Source of the DNA: Thiotrichaceae bacterium UBA973
GTDB taxonomy: Bacteria; Pseudomonadota; Gammaproteobacteria; Eutrophobiales; Eutrophobiaceae
Reading direction: 5' to 3'
DNA: 28,989 nucleotides
Assembly: GCA_002292815.1 (NCBI GenBank)
Contig: DBBX01000016.1
Location: 1 to 28,989 of the forward strand
Shown: positions 23,051 through 28,989 of the stretch, in pieces
Layout: every line of letters begins with the position of its first letter
How positions within the stretch are numbered: position 1 is the first letter of the stretch
The notes under the pieces: generated by a model
Databases searched by the model: none
Seen by the model: only the letters and a program-made list of their open reading frames with translations
Told to the model about the DNA's origin: nothing
Position numbers and translations under genes: made by a program

Positions 23051-24715
23051 GTGTTACGGCAACTCGTTATTAATGATCTGGCTGTTATCGATAGCCTCAA
23101 CATTGATTTTAAACCAGGCATGACAGTTTTAACGGGCGAAACAGGCGCAGGTAAATCTATCTTACTTGACGCATTAGGTCTGGTGCTGGGCGATCGCGCT
23201 GACACTAATGTCATCCGCGGTGGTACGGATAAGACTGATATCACAGCAATCTTCTCTACCAACAAAAATCCCTATATTAATGACCGTCTAGATGAAATGG
23301 AGATAGCCTCTGATGATGAGTTATTTATCAGACGAACGATTAGCAGGGATGGCCGCTCACGGGCATATCTAAATAATACCCCTGTCCCGGTACAAACCTT
23401 ACGTGAAATTGGCGAATATCTGGTCGATATTCATGGCCAACATGCACACCAATCATTATCTCGCGCAAAGACACAACGTGAAATACTCGATCAAGCCGGA
23501 ACTTATGGCGCTTTATTGAGTGATGTTGCTGATATTTTTTACCAATGGAAGCAGGTAAACGAGCAACTCCAAAATTTCGAAACCAGCGGAGATGATTTTG
23601 AAGCACGATTATCTTTTCTCAAATATCAAATAGATGAACTTACTCAACTTGATATTGGCGAATCAGAATATCTATCACTTGCAGAAGAATTCAAACGCCA
23701 ATCCCATTCGCAAGACTTGATAGCAACATGCCAGCAAGTCCTGGCCGAACTCTCTGAATCAGATCCCGCAATGCTGAGTCAGCTTAGCCAACATCAACGT
23801 GCTATTACGGATCTATGTAAAATAGATCACTCACTTGAAAGCATCAATAACCTGCTTGATAGTGCTGCAATCCAGATTGATGAGGCTTGCTCAGAATTAA
23901 AAGACTATATCGATCGTTTTGATGCGGATATTAGCCAGCTAAACAAGATAGAAAGTCGGCTGGACAAGATTCAAGAGTTGGCTCGAAAACACAAAGTAAA
24001 ACCGGAAGCACTACCTGATCAATTGGCTCTACTATCATCACAATTAGATCAATTGGAAGGTGGTCAGGAACAACACGAACTCCTGCAAAAAAAGAAAACT
24101 GGATTACTCAATAAATACAAAAAGCTTTCTGTAAAACTCAGCGAAAAAAGAAAAGCATCGGCAAATAAAATTGCACTTGCGGTAACGGATAAAATGCATG
24201 ATCTGGGTATGGGGGGGAAGTTTGATATTATTATAGAAGTTATGGAAGACTTAACACCTCATCAATTCGGCATGGATAAAATTTCTTTCGTCGTCTCGAC
24301 TAATCCAGGCCAACCACTTAGACCCATCGCTAAAGTCGCATCTGGTGGAGAATTATCCCGGCTTAGCCTTGCCATTCAAATCATTGCGTCAAAAGATAAT
24401 GGTGTGCCCACCATGGTGTTTGATGAAGTCGATGCCGGTATCAGTGGTGGTATCGCCGAGATAGTTGGCAAATTACTGAACAGTCTGGCTGAACATCGTC
24501 AAATATTTTGCGTTACCCACCTCGCACAAGTTGCTTCCTGTGGTCACCAGCATCTCCGTGTCATAAAGGACAGTAATAAAGGACAAACCTATACTCAGGT
24601 TATCGAACTAGCTGAACAGGAACGCATTGATGAAGTTGCACGGATGTTGGCGGGAATGGAAATCACCAATGAAAGTCGAGCTAATGCCGCGCAAATGCTC
24701 GAGTCAGTTTTATAA
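23051..24715 (+). CDS. recN: DNA repair protein RecN
   Basis: RecN is an SMC-like ATPase in double-strand break repair. The 554-residue protein has Walker A GETGAGKS (29-36) near the N-terminus, a long coiled-coil centre with heptad-like Leu/Gln/Glu-rich stretches (roughly 160-370), the ABC signature SGGELSRLSLAI (about 431-442) and Walker B TMVFDEVDAGISGG (about 453-466), then the FCVTHLAQVAS histidine switch. It begins with GTG, 2 bp after the nadK stop, behind GGAG. I saw no clear LexA box before it because it shares the nadK transcript. It is convergent with fur. Confidence 0.97.
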   Translation: MLRQLVINDLAVIDSLNIDFKPGMTVLTGETGAGKSILLDALGLVLGDRADTNVIRGGTDKTDITAIFSTNKNPYINDRLDEMEIASDDELFIRRTISRDGRSRAYLNNTPVPVQTLREIGEYLVDIHGQHAHQSLSRAKTQREILDQAGTYGALLSDVADIFYQWKQVNEQLQNFETSGDDFEARLSFLKYQIDELTQLDIGESEYLSLAEEFKRQSHSQDLIATCQQVLAELSESDPAMLSQLSQHQRAITDLCKIDHSLESINNLLDSAAIQIDEACSELKDYIDRFDADISQLNKIESRLDKIQELARKHKVKPEALPDQLALLSSQLDQLEGGQEQHELLQKKKTGLLNKYKKLSVKLSEKRKASANKIALAVTDKMHDLGMGGKFDIIIEVMEDLTPHQFGMDKISFVVSTNPGQPLRPIAKVASGGELSRLSLAIQIIASKDNGVPTMVFDEVDAGISGGIAEIVGKLLNSLAEHRQIFCVTHLAQVASCGHQHLRVIKDSNKGQTYTQVIELAEQERIDEVARMLAGMEITNESRANAAQMLESVL

Positions 24716-24746
24716 CAGTAGTTCCGGGTTTAAGACGAGAATCTTG

Positions 24747-24768
24747 TCAGCTTTCATATTGAAGCTGA
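24747..24768. other. Hairpin in the convergent recN-fur gap
   Basis: TCAGCTT and AAGCTGA form a 7-bp stem with an 8-base loop in the 69-bp convergent gap. It is followed by AAAAAATTT on the plus strand, so it lacks the T tract of a standard terminator on either side. It may still limit read-through. Confidence 0.35.
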
Positions 24769-24784
24769 AAAAATTTAACCTAAG

Positions 24785-25186
24785 CTATTCTTTGGGTTTT
24801 ACATACAGTACAAGGCTATGCTCAATCAGCTCATAACCATGCTCTTGAGCAATTTCTTTTTGCAATCGCTCAATCTCTTCATTTTTAAATTCGATGACCT
24901 TCCCGGTATTTAAACAAACCATATGGTCATGATGCGCACCATGATCCAGTTCAAACACTGAATGGCCCGAATCAAAGTTATGACGAATCACCAAACCTGC
25001 CGTCTCGAATTGAGTCAACACTCTATACACTGTTGCCAATCCGACCTCTTCACCATGGCCTAATAAAGTTTTATAGACATCTTCAGCACTCATATGTCGT
25101 TCATTTGAGTCTTCAAGAATCTGTATAATTCGGATTCTCGGTAAGGTTGCCTTAAGACCGGCTTTTTTTAAATCTGTCGCTTCCAA
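24785..25186 (-). CDS. fur: Ferric uptake regulator Fur
   Basis: Fur represses iron-uptake genes with Fe2+ as co-repressor. The 133-residue protein has the winged helix RHMSAEDVYKTLLGHGEEVGL, then ATVYRVLTQFETAGLV, the metal site GAHHDHMVCLNTGKVIEF and the C-terminal EHSLVLYVKPKE. In E. coli the metal region carries CxxC; here only the first cysteine remains (C-L-N-T), as in Pseudomonas-type Fur. The start is TTG at 25186, because AGGAAGG lies 6 bases upstream and the N-terminus (EATDLKKAGLK) aligns with Pseudomonas-type Fur; no suitable ATG exists. A sigma-70-like promoter lies 65-93 bases upstream. No convincing Fur box was found. Confidence 0.96.
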   Translation of the reverse strand: MEATDLKKAGLKATLPRIRIIQILEDSNERHMSAEDVYKTLLGHGEEVGLATVYRVLTQFETAGLVIRHNFDSGHSVFELDHGAHHDHMVCLNTGKVIEFKNEEIERLQKEIAQEHGYELIEHSLVLYVKPKE

Positions 25187-25250
25187 CTAAAACCTTCCTG
25201 TAACAAAAAGAGTGGCTGTTCAACACAGTGAATACTGAAATTGGCGACAA

Positions 25251-25279
25251 AGTATACTTTAAATCATAATAAATGTCGT
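25251..25279 (-). promoter_or_regulatory. Probable sigma-70 promoter of fur
   Basis: On the minus strand ACGACA is followed after 17 bases by TATACT, matching the -35 at four positions and the -10 at five. The -10 lies in a self-complementary AGTATACT. It is 65 bases upstream of the fur TTG, in the 168-bp gap shared with divergent bamE, for which a TAAAAT at 25334-25339 is a possible -10. Confidence 0.45.
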
Positions 25280-25354
25280 TGAGGAATTCCACTGCAACAG
25301 TTATCCTGAATGATACTCTTCCTTATTAACCGGTAAAATACTTTAAGCCTTTGC

Positions 25355-25897
25355 ATGAACAAATTAGCTATATTCTTTATATCCCTTGTATTTCTTAGCG
25401 CGTGCAGCAAAAACTTCGATGGCAGTTACAAAGTGCCATTGCTCTATAAGCTCGATGTTCAGCAAGGTAACGTTATCGAGCAAGAGATGCTCGATAGACT
25501 CAAGCCCGGCATGGAGAAAAATCAGGTGAAGTTCATCATGGGAACCCCTGTGATAGTAGACCCATTTCATAATAACCGCTGGGAGTATATATTCAGCTTC
25601 CAGAAAAGTGGCGGCGTCAGAGAACAGCGCCACATCACGTTACACTTTGATGAAGACAAACAAAAGCTTACACATATTACCGGGGATATTGTAACGGCTG
25701 ACGGCAGCCGAGATGTAAACGAGATTATCGAGGCAGATGCTGTCGTCGTACCTAAATCGAACAATGAAGAAAAAGGTTTTTTTGGTCGCCTAGTTAATGC
25801 AATCAACCCATTTGATGATGATGATGAAACCAAGTCATCGAGTGACGATAAAATCAATCCATTAGATGATAAAACCGAGCCCTTAGGCGGCGATTAA
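25355..25897 (+). CDS. bamE: Outer-membrane assembly lipoprotein BamE (OmlA)
   Basis: BamE is a lipoprotein of the BAM complex that inserts beta-barrel proteins into the outer membrane. The signal peptide MNKLAIFFISLVFLSAC ends in a lipobox with the lipidated cysteine at C17. The SmpA/OmlA domain follows: GNVIEQEMLDRLKPGMEKNQV split by helix turns, FIMGTPVIVDPFHNNRWEYIF, and ITLHFDEDK. At 180 residues it is longer than the E. coli protein because of an acidic Asp-rich tail (NPFDDDDETKSSSDD) similar in style to Pseudomonas OmlA. It is divergent from fur, a conserved arrangement, and its stop lies 2 bp from that of convergent rnfH. Confidence 0.94.
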   Translation: MNKLAIFFISLVFLSACSKNFDGSYKVPLLYKLDVQQGNVIEQEMLDRLKPGMEKNQVKFIMGTPVIVDPFHNNRWEYIFSFQKSGGVREQRHITLHFDEDKQKLTHITGDIVTADGSRDVNEIIEADAVVVPKSNNEEKGFFGRLVNAINPFDDDDETKSSSDDKINPLDDKTEPLGGD

Positions 25898-25899
25898 AA

Positions 25900-26187
25900 T
25901 TACTTATTTTTTGCTCGCCGTCGTCGAGCTTCCTTTGGATCAGCCACTAACGGTCGATAAATCTCAACACGGTCACCTTCGCAAAGCACAGTATCTAATG
26001 CTTGAATCTTGCTAAACACACCAACCTTATTAACTGTTAAATCAATTTCGGGAAAACGTTGTAATACACCAGATCGGTTAATGGCCTGACTGATATTGCT
26101 GCCTTGAGGTATTTTCAGCGTTACACTATTTTGACTCCCGGGTTTAATGTAAATGAGCTCTACGGTGACCCCCTCTTTTTCAGTCAT
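25900..26187 (-). CDS. rnfH: RnfH family protein (ubiquitin-like fold)
   Basis: This small 95-residue protein is of the RnfH/UPF0125 family, with VELIYIKPGSQNSVTLKIPQG at the N-terminal beta-grasp, RFPEIDLTVNKVGVFSK, and DRVEIYRPLVADPKEARRRRA at the end, a hallmark of the family. Its biochemical function is unsettled; it is usually encoded next to ratA. I set the start at ATG 26187, which overlaps the ratA stop by 8 bp in ATGACTGA and gives the normal length. The frame runs 25 codons further upstream inside ratA, which is coincidental. It is translationally coupled to ratA. Confidence 0.92.
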   Translation of the reverse strand: MTEKEGVTVELIYIKPGSQNSVTLKIPQGSNISQAINRSGVLQRFPEIDLTVNKVGVFSKIQALDTVLCEGDRVEIYRPLVADPKEARRRRAKNK

Positions 26188-26611
26188 ACACATCTTGCGC
26201 TCGTTCAATAAAGGCATCGACCAGGGAATCAGTGATCTTTGTAAAAGCTGCACCGAGAGCATGTTTTAATAATTTACTTTTAAATTCAAACTCCATTTCC
26301 AACATCACCTGACAACCACCCATATCATTTTCCAGAAACCGCCAGTGTCCATGCAATTCTTTAAACGGCCCTTTAACAAGCCGCATAATCACTGAAGTAT
26401 CAGCCTCAATGGTATTGGCTGTAGTGAATGTTTGTTTTATTTTACCTATCGCGACAGAAACTGAAGCCACCGTATAATTGTCCTGAGACTCAAGTATATT
26501 GCTGCCTGTGCACCAGGGAAGAAATTCAGGATAGGACTCAACATCACAAACCAGAGAAAACATTTGATGTGCGCTATAAGTAACCAGAGCCTGCTTTTTT
26601 ATTTTAGTCAC
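26180..26611 (-). CDS. ratA: RatA family START-like protein (ubiquinone-binding / ribosome association toxin family)
   Basis: The 143-residue protein has a START/SRPBCC fold, with MFSLVCDVESYPEFLPWCTGS near the N-terminus, then KGPFKELHGHWRF, and the C-terminal helix ITDSLVDAFIERAQDVY. Members are described both as RatA, which binds 50S subunits and blocks 70S formation in E. coli, and as Coq10-like quinone-binding proteins, so the in vivo role is uncertain. It begins with GTG at 26611, 12 bp after the transporter stop, with only a weak ribosome site. With rnfH it forms the widely conserved ratA-rnfH pair, normally next to smpB, as here with one gene between. Confidence 0.92.
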   Translation of the reverse strand: MTKIKKQALVTYSAHQMFSLVCDVESYPEFLPWCTGSNILESQDNYTVASVSVAIGKIKQTFTTANTIEADTSVIMRLVKGPFKELHGHWRFLENDMGGCQVMLEMEFEFKSKLLKHALGAAFTKITDSLVDAFIERAQDVYD

Positions 26612-26623
26612 AAACTGAACCGG

Positions 26624-28036
26624 CTAATCAACAAACCCTAATAGTTTAAATATACCAATGGCATTTAGGAATATAATGATCACACCACATGGCGCGACAT
26701 AGCGAACGGAAAATCGCCAAGCCTGATAGCCACGACTATCACCCAAACCCAATTCTTCTACGGTTGATGATCTTGACATCAACCAGGCAGCAAATATGGC
26801 CACCAATAAACCACCGATGGGTAGCAAAATGTTTGAAGTTAGAATATCAAAGATATCAAAGAGTCCATTTTCTTTTAATGCTCCGGCAAAATGAAATGAG
26901 AATGCCCAGTGATTAAATGACAAGACCGTTACTAGACCAAGCGCCCAGGCAATGACCCCGGCGATTGTTGTCGCTTTAACTCGAGTCATATTCCTGTTTT
27001 CAACCAACCAAGTCACGGCGGGTTCCAATAGTGAAATTGCAGAAGTCCAGGCGGCAAATAACAGCAGTACAAAAAACAATGTGCCGAAGAAAGTACCAAA
27101 AGGCATTTGTCCAAAGGCAATGGGTAGGGAAATAAAGATTAAACCCGGACCACCAGCGGGTTCAAGCCCATAGGTGAACACAATAGGAAATATCGCAATA
27201 CCGGCTAGAATAGCAACAGAGGTATCCGCAATGGCAATCGTAAAACAATTAAATGTGATGGATGATTTTTGCGACAAGTACGAACCATAGATCATGATCG
27301 CTCCCATGCCGATACTTAGGCTAAAAAAGGCTTGTCCTAAAGCGGGCAAAAGAATATCGGCAAAAAAATTCTTGTCTGCCAACCGTTCAAAATCAGGTAT
27401 GAACAGATAGCTGATCCCTTCCATGAATTTCTCAGTACTCATCGCGTAGCCAACCATAACTAATAGCAGGATAAAAAGCGCTGGCATTAAAAATTTAACG
27501 GCTTTTTCCAAACCGCTCTTTACGCCACGCGACACAATCACAACACTCATTAGTATAAATATGGTGTGCCAAGCCAATAATTTTTCCGGATCAGAGATTA
27601 ATTCGGTAAACATCTGTTTGGATAAACCAGCATCTGCATCGACAAAAACACCCGCACCGGTTCTGAAAATATAAGCCAATGTCCAACCGGCAATGACGCT
27701 GTAATAAGACAGGATGATAAATCCCGCCACAACACCCATCCAGCCTAATAATTGCCAGTACTTACTAAGTCCTTCTTCTGCCGCCAAGGTACCCATAGTA
27801 TTAATCGGGCTTTGGCGTCCACGGCGACCCAATAATATTTCAGCCATCATGATGGGAATCCCCACCACCACAACACAGACCAGATACACCAAAACAAAGG
27901 CACCACCGCCATTTTCGCCAGCTAAATAAGGGAATCGCCAGATATTACCGAGGCCAACAGCTGAGCCAGTTGCAGCAAGGATAAAGGCCCAGCGGGATGA
28001 CCACTGACCATGAATGGAAGAACGTTTAGCGGTCAT
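26624..28036 (-). CDS. Sodium-dependent transporter, neurotransmitter:sodium symporter (SNF) family
   Basis: The 470-residue inner-membrane protein of the LeuT-fold NSS family has TM1 with GSAVGLGNIWRFPYLAGENGGG, the unwound substrate and Na+ site, and about eleven or twelve hydrophobic helices. FAAWTSAISLLEP carries the Ala/Thr/Ser that form the Na2 site in LeuT. It should import an amino acid or a related small zwitterion with Na+; the substrate is not predictable. ATG at 28036 starts a run with ratA and rnfH (12-bp gap, then overlap), so the three are probably co-transcribed. It sits where smpB and ratA are directly divergent in many relatives. Confidence 0.93.
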   Translation of the reverse strand: MTAKRSSIHGQWSSRWAFILAATGSAVGLGNIWRFPYLAGENGGGAFVLVYLVCVVVVGIPIMMAEILLGRRGRQSPINTMGTLAAEEGLSKYWQLLGWMGVVAGFIILSYYSVIAGWTLAYIFRTGAGVFVDADAGLSKQMFTELISDPEKLLAWHTIFILMSVVIVSRGVKSGLEKAVKFLMPALFILLLVMVGYAMSTEKFMEGISYLFIPDFERLADKNFFADILLPALGQAFFSLSIGMGAIMIYGSYLSQKSSITFNCFTIAIADTSVAILAGIAIFPIVFTYGLEPAGGPGLIFISLPIAFGQMPFGTFFGTLFFVLLLFAAWTSAISLLEPAVTWLVENRNMTRVKATTIAGVIAWALGLVTVLSFNHWAFSFHFAGALKENGLFDIFDILTSNILLPIGGLLVAIFAAWLMSRSSTVEELGLGDSRGYQAWRFSVRYVAPCGVIIIFLNAIGIFKLLGFVD

Positions 28037-28364
28037 GTTTTTAGATTCTTTTTTGTTTCATTTTCCGTGAATTTGTCAGTTCCTACAAGCATGCAATTTT
28101 ATCCCGAAAGGTCTCAAGATTCTGACAGGTTTGCCGCTACTAATTAAGGCGTTATTGGTAACTAATATCGGCATTGTAGCAGCCAATAAAATAACAAATA
28201 CTAGCTTACCGATACAGTTAGCTCGCTTTCAATCGAACATTGGTGCCATAGCTAAACAACTTGCCGTCGCGGTTTAAAAAAATAAGCCTCGTTAAATTCA
28301 GTCATACTTATCTATAAGCAACTCCTGCTATAATCTTCCGGATAACAAATCCGGGCAGTTAAAA
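28037..28364. promoter_or_regulatory. snf/smpB divergent gap with extended -10 promoter for smpB
   Basis: This 328-bp gap contains TGC-TATAAT at 28326-28334 (+), an extended -10 box 31 bases before the smpB ATG; no good -35 is seen, as is common with extended -10 promoters. A frame of about 70 codons with no ATG is open on the plus strand and ends at 28277, but I do not recognise it and do not call it. No terminator or RNA gene is apparent. Confidence 0.6.
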
Positions 28365-28838
28365 ATGAGTAAAGACAAGCAATCTGGCGGTGGCAAAACA
28401 ATTGCCCTGAACAAAAGAGCGCGCCATGATTATTCCATTGATGAACGATTTGAAGCAGGTATCGCCCTCGAAGGATGGGAGGTCAAGAGCCTGCGCGCGG
28501 GTAAAGTTCAGATCGTCGAAAGCTATATCCTCTTGAAAGACAACGAAGCCTTCCTGTTTGGCGCATTAATCACGCCACTACCTACGGCCTCGACACATAT
28601 CTCACCCGAACCGCAACGCAGTCGTAAACTACTGTTACATCGTACCGAATTGAATAGATTGATTGGTGCAGTCGAACGTAAAGGCTTTGCCTTAGTACCC
28701 ACTGCACTCTATTGGAAAAACGGCAAAGTAAAACTAGAACTCGGCGTCGCGCGTGGCAAAAAGGCACATGACAAACGTGAGGCTGAGAAAGATCGCGATT
28801 GGCAACGACAGAAAGCACAAATAATGAGACATAAATAG
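28365..28838 (+). CDS. smpB: SsrA-binding protein SmpB
   Basis: SmpB binds tmRNA and brings it to stalled ribosomes for trans-translation. The 157-residue protein has the family order: IALNKRARHDYSI, then EAGIALEGWEVKSLRAGKVQI, ESYILLKDNEAFLFGA, RKLLLHRTELNRLIG, LVPTALYWKNGKVKLELGVARGKK, and a basic tail HDKREAEKDRDWQRQKAQIMR, which becomes helical in the mRNA channel. The start is ATG at 28365, 31 bp after an extended -10 box. The ssrA gene appears to start about 140 bp downstream, the usual pairing. Confidence 0.98.
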   Translation: MSKDKQSGGGKTIALNKRARHDYSIDERFEAGIALEGWEVKSLRAGKVQIVESYILLKDNEAFLFGALITPLPTASTHISPEPQRSRKLLLHRTELNRLIGAVERKGFALVPTALYWKNGKVKLELGVARGKKAHDKREAEKDRDWQRQKAQIMRHK

Positions 28839-28947
28839 ATTAACCCCTCTTTATTGTCCTCTACTATGATTCTACTCCCTGAAACTTTCATGACAGCCAC
28901 ACAGTCATACACTTGAACATTCAATGTTTAATTATAGTCAGTTAGTC

Positions 28948-28953
28948 TATAAT
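28948..28953 (+). promoter_or_regulatory. Probable -10 element of ssrA
   Basis: A perfect TATAAT lies 26 bases before the predicted tmRNA 5' end, leaving a leader of roughly 20 bases for RNase P to remove. TGTTTA 17 bases upstream is a poor -35. A 13-base palindrome AACATT-C-AATGTT (28916-28928) precedes it. Confidence 0.5.
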
Positions 28954-28979
28954 TCAATCTTCTTTAGGAAATAAAACTC

Positions 28980-28989
28980 GGGGGCGTAC
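28980..28989 (+). ncRNA. ssrA: tmRNA (ssrA), first bases only, cut by the window edge
   Basis: The last ten bases, GGGGGCGTAC, match how many gammaproteobacterial tmRNAs begin (a G run, then a short segment before the TTCGAC of the tRNA-like domain). Position right after smpB, and a TATAAT box with suitable spacing, support this. Too little is visible to confirm it. Confidence 0.5.

Noticed and set aside
28063..28277. About 70 open codons on the plus strand between snf and smpB
   Set aside because: No ATG or GTG start, no ribosome site and no recognised protein; likely chance.

Overview
The window looks like chromosome of an uncultured, moderately low-GC gammaproteobacterium. The evidence is a set of conserved neighbourhoods (nadK-recN, fur/bamE, ratA-rnfH, smpB-ssrA, dnaK-dnaJ near dapB), a Pseudomonas-type Fur and an hrcA-grpE-dnaK-dnaJ heat-shock operon of the kind kept by some Chromatiales-, Methylococcus- and Xanthomonas-like lineages. 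Species cannot be named from this sequence.

Layout. (1) 1-486: the right end of what looks like an integrated element. It holds a broken metallopeptidase-like reading frame and then a 45-base 3' fragment of a tRNA-Asn gene that starts exactly at the anticodon loop and is followed by the tRNA's own terminator. (2) 833-10687, minus strand: a serine-cycle cluster, transcribed in the order sgaA, mcl, mtkA, mtkB, hprA, ppc and a second, longer class V aminotransferase, closed by a strong terminator. Together these convert serine plus glyoxylate to hydroxypyruvate and glycine, reduce hydroxypyruvate to glycerate, carboxylate PEP to oxaloacetate, activate malate to malyl-CoA and cleave it to acetyl-CoA plus glyoxylate. 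Glycerate kinase, serine hydroxymethyltransferase, malate dehydrogenase and the folate C1 enzymes are not in the window. (3) 10966-14924, minus strand: metZ, a 555-bp gene-free stretch with repeat-like sequence, an orphan six-helix membrane sensor-like protein, dapB and a glutathione S-transferase. (4) 15050-16608, plus strand: a compact redox module of an AhpD-like CxxC protein, an overlapping thioredoxin with an HCGPC active site, and a TetR regulator, with a perfect palindrome in front. It lies between dnaJ and dapB, which are adjacent in many relatives. (5) 16727-21848, minus strand: dnaJ, dnaK, grpE and hrcA, with a CIRCE operator before hrcA and a sigma-32-like promoter before dnaK. (6) 22185-24715, plus strand: nadK and recN behind a 300-bp structured leader. 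(7) 24785-28989: fur (-), bamE (+), snf-ratA-rnfH (-), smpB (+) and the first bases of ssrA (+).

The parts most worth following up are the serine-cycle operon with a PEP carboxylase whose aspartate-inhibition residues appear lost, the AhpD/thioredoxin/TetR module, the tRNA-Asn attachment remnant, and a family of intergenic hairpins sharing a GCATCCATGC core. No CRISPR array or intact insertion sequence was seen.
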